This document shows, piece after piece, positions 1-8,191 of a DNA stretch of 57,115 bases (position 1 is its first letter; the number at the start of each line of letters is the position of its first letter). The stretch comes from Thermodesulfobacteriota bacterium. GTDB lineage: Bacteria > Desulfobacterota > Desulfobacteria > Desulfobacterales > JAUWMJ01. The notes under the pieces were generated by a model. It was given only the letters and a program-made list of their open reading frames with translations. It did not search any database and was not told where the DNA came from. A program made the translations under genes and the position numbers. The stretch lies in assembly GCA_034189135.1 (NCBI GenBank), contig JAXHVO010000138.1, positions 1 to 57,115 of the forward strand. The letters are read 5' to 3'.

Positions 1-96
1 AAAGTCATCGAATTGACAAAGAACAATGAAACTGAATTACTTTATCGTAACATTTGTACTACTCTAAACGAAAATGAATTTAAAAAAGCAGCATAA
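1..96 (+). CDS. 3' end of a gene cut by the window edge
   Basis: Frame 1 is open from the first base to a TAA at 94-96 and gives 31 lysine- and asparagine-rich residues ending NEFKKAA. The start lies outside the window. The piece is too short to assign a family. It lies 29 bp upstream of the AlkD-like gene on the same strand, so the two may share a transcript. Confidence 0.4.
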   Translation, partial: KVIELTKNNETELLYRNICTTLNENEFKKAA

Positions 97-125
97 GTTT
101 TCGCTCAATTGGGGTTATACTAAAA

Positions 126-809
126 ATGAATTATTCAGAAGTACTAAAGCAACTAAAAAAATTATCTAATCCTGAAATCGCCAAGGCAAAACGTAACCGT
201 GGTAGTTTAGCAAAAAATGCCTACGGGATAATGGTAAAAGATTTAAAAATATTGGCAAAGGGGATTGGCACAAATCACTTCCTTGCACTAAATCTATTTA
301 AATCAGGCATCCATGAAGCAAAAAAACTTGCCAGCATGATCGACGAACCGGCAAAAGTAACGGAATTCCAAATGGAGGCATGGGTGAAAAAATTTGATTC
401 TTGGGACATTTGCGATTGCTGTTGTAGTTCTTTATTTGTAAAAACACCTTTTGCATGCAAAAAAATCTTTGAATGGTGTAACCGCAAAAGAGAATACGAA
501 AAAAGAGCAGCCTTCTCTTTAATGGCACACCTTGTTTTTCATGATAAAATAAGCAGTGATAACAAATTTGAAAGATTTTTCCCTATCATCAAACAAGAAT
601 CGACTGATGAAAGGAATTTTGTTAAAAAAGCCGTAAATTGGGCATTACGTCAAATAGGCAAAAGGAATATCAATCTAAACAAAAAAGCGATAGCAACAGC
701 AGAGGAAATCAAACGACTAAACTCAAAAAGTGCTCAATGGATCGCTAATAATGCATTAAACGAATTAACGAAAGAAAAAATAAATATTTTGGGATATCCT
801 AGGAATTAA
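126..809 (+). CDS. DNA alkylation repair protein, AlkD-like
   Basis: This 227-residue protein fits the AlkD/AlkC HEAT-like-repeat DNA glycosylase family, which removes alkylated bases such as 3- and 7-methylpurines. The diagnostic segments are WDICD at residues 93-97 and FVKKAVNWALRQIGKRN at 165-181. W93, D97 and W172 have the same spacing as the DNA-cleft residues W109, D113 and W187 of Bacillus AlkD; the residue match is seen, the activity is inferred from the family. Length is normal and no signal peptide is present. The ATG at 126 is the only sensible start, with a weak GGGG about ten bases upstream. Codon use is A/T-rich, like the partial gene before it and unlike the ribosomal region later in the window, which suggests recent acquisition. 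Confidence 0.85.
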   Translation: MNYSEVLKQLKKLSNPEIAKAKRNRGSLAKNAYGIMVKDLKILAKGIGTNHFLALNLFKSGIHEAKKLASMIDEPAKVTEFQMEAWVKKFDSWDICDCCCSSLFVKTPFACKKIFEWCNRKREYEKRAAFSLMAHLVFHDKISSDNKFERFFPIIKQESTDERNFVKKAVNWALRQIGKRNINLNKKAIATAEEIKRLNSKSAQWIANNALNELTKEKINILGYPRN

Positions 810-828
810 AAAGTATAATAACTCCTTC

Positions 829-858
829 CACCGGACCAAACCCACGGCTTGGCCGGTG
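829..858. other. Hairpin after the AlkD-like gene
   Basis: CACCGG-A-CCAA pairs with TTGG-C-CGGTG around a 9-nt loop, giving a roughly 10-bp stem with a small internal irregularity. It lies 20 bp past the stop codon. There is no T-run, so it is a weak candidate for a terminator. It could equally be a 3'-end-protecting hairpin. Confidence 0.3.
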
Positions 859-972
859 AAGACGAATGATAGTTAGCCCCGATAAAGAGTCCAAATCATA
901 TTTTGATATAATTGTTTATGGAAAATCACGGTACCTCCTTTTAGGATTTTTAAAATCGCTTTTCATGTAATT

Positions 973-1611
973 ATGGGAATTCAGATCATGAATTATGAAA
1001 AAAAAGTAAAAAAGCTGATGGATGGTTATGTTGGGGTAAAATTTAAATCACTTCAACGTTCAAAAGAGCTTCCAATTAACGTGAATGATTATTATATTCA
1101 GTTCAAACAAAACTGTGATCGCCTTAAAAATTATAACATGACACCTGAAAATGGTGGTAACGTAAGTATACGACATGAAAATGGTTTTATTATATCAGCT
1201 TCAGGTGCTAACTTAGGGATCATAGAAAAAGAAGAGCTGATTTTTGTTGAACAATGTGATGTTGGAGATGAGTTTGTCGTCTATCATGGGGAAATCAAAC
1301 CCTCTTCCGAGTCAATCATGCATTGGCTTATTTATAAAAATTATATGGAAACCAAAGCCATTATTCATGCCCACGATGAATTTGCCACCCGAACGGAATT
1401 ACTGTCAGGAGAGATTGAAGAATCAGAACATGAAGAACCGTATGGCACTGTTGAACTTGCTAACATGGCTATCTGCACGTTTAAAAAAGCAAAACGAATA
1501 ATTGTTTTGAAAAATCACGGATATGTGGCAATAGGACCGGATATCCATTCTGCCTGTGATATAGTTATTGATACCCACTTGCATCTACTTGGTAAGCAAA
1601 AGAACCGCTAA
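973..1611 (+). CDS. Class II aldolase/adducin family protein
   Basis: This 212-residue cytosolic protein has the full motif set of the class II aldolase/adducin fold (L-fuculose-phosphate aldolase type, zinc-dependent). GGNVS at 61-65 and SASG at 76-79 are the phosphate-binding loops. PSSES at 110-114 carries the expected catalytic Glu (E113). H132 and H134 of IHAHD and H182 of KNHG are the expected zinc ligands. Length matches the family. The natural sugar-phosphate substrate cannot be read from the sequence. An alternative start is the ATG at 988; neither start has a clear ribosome-binding site. The gene stands alone, and an IS110 remnant follows 28 bp downstream. Confidence 0.8.
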   Translation: MGIQIMNYEKKVKKLMDGYVGVKFKSLQRSKELPINVNDYYIQFKQNCDRLKNYNMTPENGGNVSIRHENGFIISASGANLGIIEKEELIFVEQCDVGDEFVVYHGEIKPSSESIMHWLIYKNYMETKAIIHAHDEFATRTELLSGEIEESEHEEPYGTVELANMAICTFKKAKRIIVLKNHGYVAIGPDIHSACDIVIDTHLHLLGKQKNR

Positions 1612-1639
1612 CACAGAGCCACAACCAAGGAGGCAGGCC

Positions 1640-1789
1640 ATGAACACTGTGAAATTTATTGGTATGGATGTCCACAAAAAAACAATCACCATTGCCATCG
1701 CTGATGAAGGTCGTCAAAAAGAACCCAGGATTTTTGGCACCGTATCTTACTTCATTGGGGAATTTTGCTGTTATTTGATACATCTGTAA
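1640..1789 (+). pseudogene. IS110-family transposase, N-terminal stump
   Basis: From the ATG at 1640 the reading frame gives MNTVKFIGMDVHKKTITIAI, the standard N-terminus of IS110/IS1111 DEDD transposases; the Asp of GMDVHK is the first catalytic acidic residue. Homology ends near position 1740. The frame then runs through unrelated residues to a stop at 1789, so only about 35 of the usual 350-400 codons survive. An AAGGAGG-like ribosome site precedes the ATG. It is a dead remnant of an insertion sequence. Confidence 0.75.
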
Positions 1790-2234
1790 ACAGAATTCGT
1801 ATGACGCTCACCAGACATTCAACACCCTGTAATTCTTTAGTATTTCACTCGAACCCTTGAATCCTTGGCCCCTTGTTGGAGCGTAGCGTAAATCCGCCTT
1901 TGGAGGGAGCCCTCTGGAACCACACCGACTAATTTGAAGATGATTCACCTGCCTTGTCTGAATTAACTACAACTAATCGGGAGATGACCCTCAGAAAAAA
2001 CTTAACCTGACCAGCCTCAAAACCTACCTTATGTCCATGAATTAATGCCAGTTTAAACCCGGCAATTAAATGGTTTATTTTTGGTATTCCCTTTTTCTCA
2101 ATATTTTTATATTTAACCTACATCGTTTAATGTGTTTGTGCCGGTAGTGCCAAGAGCCTTACCGGCACAACAATTTGAATCACACTTGTTTTTAGAAAGC
2201 TGAAAAGTACGTTATTGTTTAAAAGGAAGGTGAA
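1790..2234. other. Non-coding stretch after the IS remnant
   Basis: There is no convincing reading frame on either strand. It is probably debris left by the IS110 insertion and later deletions. The only ordered structure I see is the perfect hairpin listed at 2136-2170. Confidence 0.4.
2136..2170. other. Perfect 11-bp hairpin upstream of the phosphatase gene
   Basis: TTGTGCCGGTA and TACCGGCACAA are exact inverted repeats around a 13-nt loop, 65 bp before the phosphatase start. No T-run follows on either strand. It could be a REP-like unit or an operator. Nothing decides between these. Confidence 0.45.
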
Positions 2235-2705
2235 ATGGAAAGAAAGAAGGTTCTTTTTGTCTGTGCACGTCATGGGGCACGGAGCCGAATGGCAGAAGCG
2301 ATTGTCAAAAAGATCGCTTTTGGAAGAATTGAAGCTTACAGTTCCTGCTTCGACCCATGGAAAATCAGTCAGCTGACGATAGATGTAATGCGGGAAATGG
2401 GCATTGAACTTCCTGCAGAATCACCGAAGCCTATCTATAAACGATACAAAGAAAGAGATATTTTCGACTACGTTATTTTTCTTTGCTATAATGTCTCAAA
2501 GGAGCAGTGCCCTCTATTCAAAAGAACTATTGACATACTTTTCGCGAGAAAGGCTAAAACGGTCATCTGGTCAATTCCGGATTCTACAAAGCTCAGTGGT
2601 CCGGAAGAAAAAAGAAAGGTAGGTGCCAGGAAAATTAGAGATAAAATAAAATCAAAGGTTGTCTCATTTCTTTCACAAATTGGCATTGGCGCTATGGCTG
2701 CATAA
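2235..2705 (+). CDS. Low-molecular-weight phosphatase / ArsC-like protein
   Basis: This 156-residue protein has the LMW-PTPase fold signature at its N-terminus: beta-strand KVLFVC then the P-loop C10-x5-R16-S17 (CARHGARS), the phosphate or arsenate cradle of both LMW tyrosine phosphatases and thioredoxin-type arsenate reductases. A candidate general acid is D116 in WSIPDS. The ribosome site AAGGAAGG lies just upstream of the ATG. The C-terminal half lacks the neat Cys pair of classical ArsC, so phosphatase versus reductase is open. No arsenic genes are nearby. Confidence 0.75.
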   Translation: MERKKVLFVCARHGARSRMAEAIVKKIAFGRIEAYSSCFDPWKISQLTIDVMREMGIELPAESPKPIYKRYKERDIFDYVIFLCYNVSKEQCPLFKRTIDILFARKAKTVIWSIPDSTKLSGPEEKRKVGARKIRDKIKSKVVSFLSQIGIGAMAA

Positions 2706-2765
2706 CAACAAGTTGCAGTGGGTTAGCGAAACCACATCTAATGCTCGGCTGAAAGGAGGTAAGCA

Positions 2766-3133
2766 TTCCAATCTCCATAGATTATGACAGTAAACGTAAC
2801 GTTATTTTTTCAAAAGCCAAAGGTGTGATTAAACTTGATGATATCATTTCGTACTTTTCGGCTGCTGCCGCCTTTAATTTAAAAAAAAGATACCGCGTTT
2901 TTGCCGACTATTCTGATGTTACTATTGAGCTAAGCAATGACGATATTTATGAGATGGTACAACGACGAAAGTTGCTTCTGGATACAAATGAAAGAATCAG
3001 GATAGCCATTTATTGCAAGGAAAATTATGTGTTTGGCCTGGGAAGAATGTATGGGGCCTTACTCGGTGAGGATAAATACAATGTGATGGTTTTTCGCAGC
3101 CAGGAAGAAGCTAAGGTTTGGCTTGGGATTTGA
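2766..3133 (+). pseudogene. Small unknown protein, start lost and frameshifted
   Basis: A good Shine-Dalgarno sequence (GGAGG at 2755-2759) lies six bases before ATT at 2766, where an ATG would be expected. From there the frame reads xPISIDYDSKRNVIFSKAK and stops at 2828. The next frame, open from 2801, continues with VIKLDDIISYF and about 100 further plausible residues to 3133. The two halves join if one base is restored in GCCAAGGTG. The 102-residue piece from the GTG at 2825 is what automated callers would report, but that GTG has no ribosome site. I infer a gene with a mutated start plus a one-base deletion; a sequencing error could explain the frameshift but not the ATT. Confidence 0.5.
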
Positions 3134-3204
3134 ATGATTATGTAACCAGCCAAATAAACAGCCCTTCGCAGAAGACGGCTATTCGCTGAGGATGAAAAGC
3201 GACG

Positions 3205-3448
3205 TTATTTTTTCACAATCTTCTGCAGCTGATGAGGTCCGAAATAGATCGCGCCGATGGTGGATACCAAAAACATGATCTTGCCGGCCAGGGCCAGTAA
3301 AAATCCGGCACATTCCGCATCGAACCGATAAACTACGGCGGCGGCCGGGAGAAAAAAGAAAAAACACCTGAAAGGTCATCTTGGCCAGGATGCGCCTGGC
3401 CCTGGACTGCTCGGTGTTTTTTTGCGAAATAATGGCTACTTTCTCCAA
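3205..3448 (-). pseudogene. Small two-helix membrane protein, frameshifted
   Basis: On the minus strand, just past the helicase stop, one frame reads EKVAIISQKNTEQ..LAKMTFQVFF. The neighbouring frame continues as PAAAVVYRFDAECAGF..LVSTIGAIYFGPHQLQKIVKK and ends at TAA (3205-3207). They join if one T is removed from the T-run near 3350. The repaired product would be about 80 residues with two hydrophobic segments and a basic tail. The start is unclear: TTG at 3448 overlaps the helicase 3' end by 13 bases. Family not recognised. Either a decayed gene or an indel in a homopolymer. Confidence 0.4.
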
Positions 3449-5772
3449 AACTTTTGCAAAGCCAGGGCCAACTTTTCCCGACTCTGCACTTTAACGAGAT
3501 CCCATTCCCCGGGGAGGTGAGATCGATAGCGGTGAGTTCCATAGCGCTGATCAATTAACAGAACGACTCCCCGATCGGTTTCTGTACGAATCACGCGGCC
3601 TGCGGCTTGCAGCACCCGGTTGATGCCCGGATACTGGTAGGCATACTCGAAGCCGGCATTATGATGATCGGCAAAATAGTTGCGAATCAATTCATTTTCC
3701 GGTGAGATCCCGGGAAGGCCGACACCAACCACCACGGCCCCGGACAGTCTTTCGCCCACCAGATCAATGCCTTCACCAAATATGCCGCCCATGACGGCAA
3801 AACCGACCAGGGTTTGACGGTTTTCCCTGCTAAAGCGGTTAATAAATGCTTCTCTTTGGTTTTCACTCATACCAGGAACCTGAATGATCACCTCAACCTC
3901 CGGGCAATCGGATTGAAAAGCTTCCAATACCATCATCATATAGTCATATGACGGAAAGAAAACCAGGTAGTTGCCTGTTTTTTGACTGACAAGGGTGCGG
4001 ATGACCTGCGACACCTGTTTCTTGGTGGTATCCCGATCTCGATAGAGAGTGGATATCCTGTCGCAAACCAAAGCGTTGAGATTTTCCCCGGGAAATGGCG
4101 AAGGCAAAATTAAGCCGGTGGCACCTGCATCACAGCCCAGGATCTTTTTGAAATAATCCATGGGGGTCATGGTGGCCGAGAAAAAGATGGCTGCCTTGCA
4201 GCGCGTCAAGGCGTTGCCCAATTGGACAGATGGATCGATACAAAACAATTTGAGTTTGACATCTTTTTTTATTTTTTCCAAACAGGTGACATAGCTGTCG
4301 CCGTAATGTTCCGCCACCCTCATAAAACCGGATACGGTAAAAAACAGATCCAGCAATTCTTCGCGAAAGGGTGTTTTTATATTGAGCGACAGCCACCGCT
4401 CAGTCATTTTCAAAAAACCGCGCAGCAGGGGAAACAGATCTTCCGGGGCCTCTTTTTGGTGGTATGCCGGTGCGGATTGGTCACATTTTTTCCTGGCCTT
4501 GATCATCCAGGAATTGATTTTTCCCAGGCTTTTGTAAATGGGAGGGAGCTCTTTGCGTATGGCACGCTTGACATCCAGACACGGCTGTTTAAAGATCTCG
4601 GCTGAAAACATTTCCCGCGAGCGGTCCACCAGATTATGCGCCTCATCTATTAAAAAGGTGTATTCACCACTTTGTTCCAGGAAAAAGCGGCGCAAATAAA
4701 CCCGCGGATCAAATGCATAATTATAGTCGCAGATAATGCAATCGGCCCACAGCGACAGTTCAAGGGAAAATTCAAAGGGGCACACCCGGTGGTCACGGGC
4801 CACCTGCTCTATGGCAATGCGGGTGAAAGCATCCTGGTGGAACATGGCATTAATAGCTTCATTGACCCGGTCAAAATGTCCCCGGGCAAATTCACATTCC
4901 TCCGGACTGCAGGCGCTGTCCGGTTTAAAACAGATTTTATCCTTGGCAGTGAGGGTCAGAGACTTAAGCCTAATGCGGGCATGGCGCAGCTCATCTATGG
5001 CATGTTCCGCTGTAAAGCGACCGGTGGTTCTGGCCGTCAGGTAAAATATTTTTGCGGTCAGGCCCTCACCCATGGCTTTAACTGCGGGGAAAATGGCCGC
5101 CATGGTTTTGCCGATGCCGGTGGCGGCCTGAATCAACTCCTGACCATTATGTTTAATGGTTCGATAAACATCCACCGCCATTTTACGCTGGCCCGGGCGA
5201 TAGTGGGCAAAGGGAAATTGAAGCTCGCCAATAGATTTATCACGCAAAGTCTCCCAGCGAACAAGGGTTTCCGCCCATTGCAGGTAAACGGTCACCAGGT
5301 GCCGGAAAAAGACCTCAAGTTCCGCCAGTGTAAAGTGTTTTTTGACATGGTGGATTTCGCCGGTATCCACCTGGAAATAGGTCAGCTGCGTGTCGATTTC
5401 ATTCAGGTCATGGTCCAGCGCATAAAAATAGGCATAGGTTTTTAGCTGACCCCAGTGAATGGGATTCTCATGGCTTTTAACATAATCCAGGGTTCGGGTG
5501 GTGGTTTTTATTTCTTCAATCAACGCACCATCGGATTCTTGATAGATCCCGTCGATTCTGCCGCCGATGGTTAACTTGAATAAATCGGTTTCGATTTGAT
5601 GGGAGACCGCCACCTCGCAACGATAGTTTTCCGGACGCGATTGCTGGATTTTCTGATGGATTCGAATGGCATCCAGCGGTCGGGTGGAGGATAAAAATTC
5701 AAATGATAAGTCTCCCGAGCGCAGCACATGAGTCACCAGATCCCGAACCGCTATTTTGAGTGTTTTTTTCAA
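3436..5772 (-). CDS. DinG/XPD-type superfamily 2 DNA helicase with N-terminal PD-(D/E)XK nuclease
   Basis: This 778-residue protein has two parts. Residues about 45-165 look like a PD-(D/E)XK nuclease of the RecB/Cas4 type: D74 in GGRID, then E87-x-K89 in EEIK. Residues about 185-775 form an XPD/DinG helicase: Walker A ATGIGKT (217-223), four cysteines C281, C288, C293 and C331 in the position of the XPD iron-sulfur cluster, the DEAH box LIDEAH (374-379) and motif VI QAAGRVIRT near 720. Family knowledge says such proteins unwind 5'-3' and that the 4Fe-4S cluster is structural and redox-active. The nuclease-helicase fusion suggests DNA-end or flap processing. It is transcribed alone, and its 3' end overlaps the small frameshifted gene. 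Confidence 0.88.
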   Translation of the reverse strand: MKKTLKIAVRDLVTHVLRSGDLSFEFLSSTRPLDAIRIHQKIQQSRPENYRCEVAVSHQIETDLFKLTIGGRIDGIYQESDGALIEEIKTTTRTLDYVKSHENPIHWGQLKTYAYFYALDHDLNEIDTQLTYFQVDTGEIHHVKKHFTLAELEVFFRHLVTVYLQWAETLVRWETLRDKSIGELQFPFAHYRPGQRKMAVDVYRTIKHNGQELIQAATGIGKTMAAIFPAVKAMGEGLTAKIFYLTARTTGRFTAEHAIDELRHARIRLKSLTLTAKDKICFKPDSACSPEECEFARGHFDRVNEAINAMFHQDAFTRIAIEQVARDHRVCPFEFSLELSLWADCIICDYNYAFDPRVYLRRFFLEQSGEYTFLIDEAHNLVDRSREMFSAEIFKQPCLDVKRAIRKELPPIYKSLGKINSWMIKARKKCDQSAPAYHQKEAPEDLFPLLRGFLKMTERWLSLNIKTPFREELLDLFFTVSGFMRVAEHYGDSYVTCLEKIKKDVKLKLFCIDPSVQLGNALTRCKAAIFFSATMTPMDYFKKILGCDAGATGLILPSPFPGENLNALVCDRISTLYRDRDTTKKQVSQVIRTLVSQKTGNYLVFFPSYDYMMMVLEAFQSDCPEVEVIIQVPGMSENQREAFINRFSRENRQTLVGFAVMGGIFGEGIDLVGERLSGAVVVGVGLPGISPENELIRNYFADHHNAGFEYAYQYPGINRVLQAAGRVIRTETDRGVVLLIDQRYGTHRYRSHLPGEWDLVKVQSREKLALALQKFWRK

Positions 5773-5968
5773 ATCAAGTGATAATTGGGCGTATAAAAAA
5801 TCAGTGACGTGTTGTTCATATTCACCGAGATGAATGATTTATTGTGTTCGTATGCGATTTTAAACCGAGTTATTTTTAACAAAACCGGTTTGACAGCTGC
5901 CGGAAAGAAAGAGGAAATGTCAAACTGAGTCCACACCTTTTCCGGTTACTGCTGGTAATTTCAGCGAT

Positions 5969-6159
5969 GAGACCTTTGCAAAACGGCACTTTTTGTCCGA
6001 TTTCTGCATCCCCGATGAGCGGGATCTACGCTTCGCTTCGACAGGCTCAAATTTCAATCCTTGAAATATTCAATATATTCATGTGGTTGAAATTTTCGCC
6101 TTTCTTGAACTCGAACAGATAAGCGTAGACTTCGAAAATTACCATTTTTCAAAGGTCTC
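5969..6159. mobile_element. MITE family A, copy 1 (GAGACCTTTG ends)
   Basis: The 191-bp element begins GAGACCTTTGCAAAA and ends TTTTTCAAAGGTCTC, which are inverted repeats of one another. It is flanked by exact 5-bp direct repeats GCGAT (5964-5968 and 6160-6164), the mark of a transposition event. No coding capacity. A second copy in opposite orientation lies at 56379-56530. The parent transposase is not in the window. Confidence 0.85.
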
Positions 6160-6202
6160 GCGATTTACATATCCCGGCTTCCAGCAAAATCCTTAAGCAG
6201 GC

Positions 6203-6231
6203 TTGACACGCCAGGCCCTCTTTGCCATAAT
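6203..6231 (+). promoter_or_regulatory. Sigma-70 promoter for the CsgG/FlgO-like lipoprotein gene
   Basis: TTGACA (6203-6208), a 17-bp spacer and CATAAT (6226-6231) give a near-consensus promoter 42 bp before the ATG at 6273. It lies just downstream of MITE A, so the insertion did not disrupt it. Confidence 0.6.
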
Positions 6232-6272
6232 TGGCTGAAATAAAAACAAGTTCATTTGATTAGAGGCTTAAC

Positions 6273-7160
6273 ATGAAAAAGCATATTTTAGCAATCATTG
6301 GTTTATGGATAGTGCTTGCGCTGATTATGTGCTGTGCAGCAACAGGTGAAAAAAAGGATGCCGGAGAGGCGGATAAACCTCAGGTCCCGGAAGAAAAACA
6401 GGATCTCACCCTTGCCGGGCAGGTGGTGAGAGACCTTGCGGAAAAGGGAAATCTTGGAATTAGCAGGAAAGTGGCGGTGGTTCCTCTAAAAAATCTGGGG
6501 CAGGCATCAAAAGATGATGCCGAACTGATGGTGGAAGAACTGACCAACGCCATGATCAATGAAAAAGTCTTTACCGTGGTGGAACGCAGTCAATTGGGAA
6601 ACGTTCTAAATGAAATAAAATTGTCGGCCACCGGCGTTTTATCAGATGATGCGGCACAAAAATTCGGCAGCATCTCCAATGTTGAACTTTTACTGATTGG
6701 CACCTACTGTGTGGATAAGGGAAAAGAAAAACTTTCAGTTCGCCTGGTCCAGGTAAAAGACGGGGTGGCTCTATCGACTGCAACCGCATCTGCCCCGATA
6801 TCCGTTGATACGTCCGCTTCGATGTTAGCATCCAAAGCGGTTGGACCGGAAAAAACGACGGCGAAAGCACCAAAAAAATTCCCCGAGAAGCAAAACTGGA
6901 ATAAAGTGATTCAACGATCTATAGTTGCACTTAAAAAAAATCCCCGTGATGCCAGGGCGCGTATTCATCTTGGAATCGCTTATTATAAGACCGGCCGGAT
7001 AAAAAATGCACGCGAGCAGAAAAAAATTGTGGGCAGACTTTTGCGAGACCGACCGGCATTAAGAAGAAAATTACAACAAGAACTCAGAGTGCTGTTGGCT
7101 TTTGAAGAACAACATGACCCGCGCCGGCCCCGGAGACGCCCGGTCCCGAGAAAATATTAG
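6273..7160 (+). CDS. Lipoprotein with CsgG/FlgO-like domain and TPR-like C-terminus
   Basis: This 295-residue envelope protein has a hydrophobic leader (residues 5-19) running into CC at 20-21; the lipobox IMCC is not ideal. Residues about 60-185 match the CsgG/FlgO type of periplasmic domain: VAVVPLKN, then AELMVEELTNAMI, TVVERSQLGNVLNE and VELLLIGTY. This fold occurs in curli-secretion and flagellar outer-membrane accessory proteins. Residues about 205-245 resemble a TPR unit. The tail is Arg/Pro-rich. An outer-membrane assembly or secretion accessory role is inferred only. It has its own promoter and no partner genes. Confidence 0.7.
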   Translation: MKKHILAIIGLWIVLALIMCCAATGEKKDAGEADKPQVPEEKQDLTLAGQVVRDLAEKGNLGISRKVAVVPLKNLGQASKDDAELMVEELTNAMINEKVFTVVERSQLGNVLNEIKLSATGVLSDDAAQKFGSISNVELLLIGTYCVDKGKEKLSVRLVQVKDGVALSTATASAPISVDTSASMLASKAVGPEKTTAKAPKKFPEKQNWNKVIQRSIVALKKNPRDARARIHLGIAYYKTGRIKNAREQKKIVGRLLRDRPALRRKLQQELRVLLAFEEQHDPRRPRRRPVPRKY

Positions 7161-7196
7161 CTGTAAAGATGAGCGGTTCTTTTATTGATTCTTTAT

Positions 7197-7769
7197 TTAA
7201 GTTTGTATTGGAGCGGACTGTTTTATTTTCTCTTCATAAACCGAGAGCAGAAAAATGGTGGCCAAAGGCTGAGTAAAAAGCGATCCAATAAAAACAGCAC
7301 TTCCGGCAGCAGAAATACCTAGAAACAAGATTAGAACCACGATCTGATCAATGAATACACCATGGGTAATCATTTTATAGCTTTCCTGTATTGCTTCGAA
7401 TAGCCCCAGCTCCTTGTCTGTCATCAGGGGCAGCATGTAAAGACAGCAGAATGATACGGCCAGTGAGATAACTATTCCCGGCAGAACCAGCAGCATGAAT
7501 CCGATCATGGTGGCAATAAAAACCAGAGCTGAAAATCCTAACAAGGGCAAAAAGAGCTTCATGTGAGAAAATAAATCCTGTATCTTCGGCTCACGGCCAT
7601 CTCTGACTGTTAAGAGCATAGAATGCATATAGCCGGCCAACGTCACCGGTGCCAGAATGCCGATAGTAAAAAACCATAAAAGAAACATGACCAGCGTCAT
7701 AAAAATAAGGGGTGCAATGAACTTCAGCGTCAGATCCCATGCCGTTTCAAGATGATATTTAAAATTCAT
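7197..7769 (-). CDS. Polytopic membrane protein, DUF4013-like
   Basis: A 190-residue integral membrane protein with about five hydrophobic segments: a pair near residues 18-45, a long pair near 75-120, one near 140-165 and one near the C-terminus. The central PLMTDKELGLFEAIQESYKM and the overall hydropathy resemble the DUF4013/glycerophosphodiester-phosphodiesterase-membrane-type family, whose function is unknown. The ATG at 7769 is chosen because GAAGGAGAAATC sits directly upstream; the TTG six codons earlier is less likely. It converges with the lipoprotein gene, with 36 bp between stops. Confidence 0.6.
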   Translation of the reverse strand: MNFKYHLETAWDLTLKFIAPLIFMTLVMFLLWFFTIGILAPVTLAGYMHSMLLTVRDGREPKIQDLFSHMKLFLPLLGFSALVFIATMIGFMLLVLPGIVISLAVSFCCLYMLPLMTDKELGLFEAIQESYKMITHGVFIDQIVVLILFLGISAAGSAVFIGSLFTQPLATIFLLSVYEEKIKQSAPIQT

Positions 7770-7787
7770 GATTTCTCCTTCAATCAA

Positions 7788-8191
7788 CTATTAAAAGATG
7801 AAATTATTTTTGCGTCTGAACCTACTTGCATGAGTCCAAAAGAAAGTGAATTGGTAAAAAGTCGCGGAGTAATCACCGGAAGGCATCGTTTCAAGAGTCA
7901 TGTACCAGGCGTATTGATTTTTCAGGGACGAAAGATTATGCATATGGCATGATGAGTTTCCGGGAACCTTACCCACGCAGCAGATAAGGCTTTTTACGAC
8001 GCCGTTGAAGTATATTCAGATTATGTTTTTAATGTCAACAAAAAGGTCTCACCCAGTTAACTTAACAACCTGATTTATTATAACTTATTGATATGCGGGG
8101 CAAATAAACCAATCTTGTTAGCCCCATGGGGCGATGAATAAAAGGCGGTGCGTGACATACCGAATTGGTAAGAAACCACAGGGGACAGATG
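7788..8191. other. Intergenic region, no gene seen
   Basis: Both strands have only short frames without ribosome sites. Around 7990-8010 the sequence CTTTTTACGACGCC resembles the outer arm of the hairpin repeat found after pnp (54135-54228), so part of this gap may be an eroded repeat. It must also hold the promoter of the divergent membrane-protein gene, which I could not place with confidence. Confidence 0.3.

Noticed and set aside
4672-5445. 257-codon open frame on the plus strand opposite the DinG-type helicase
   Set aside because: It lies wholly inside a gene with clear helicase motifs, has no ribosome site and gives no recognisable protein.
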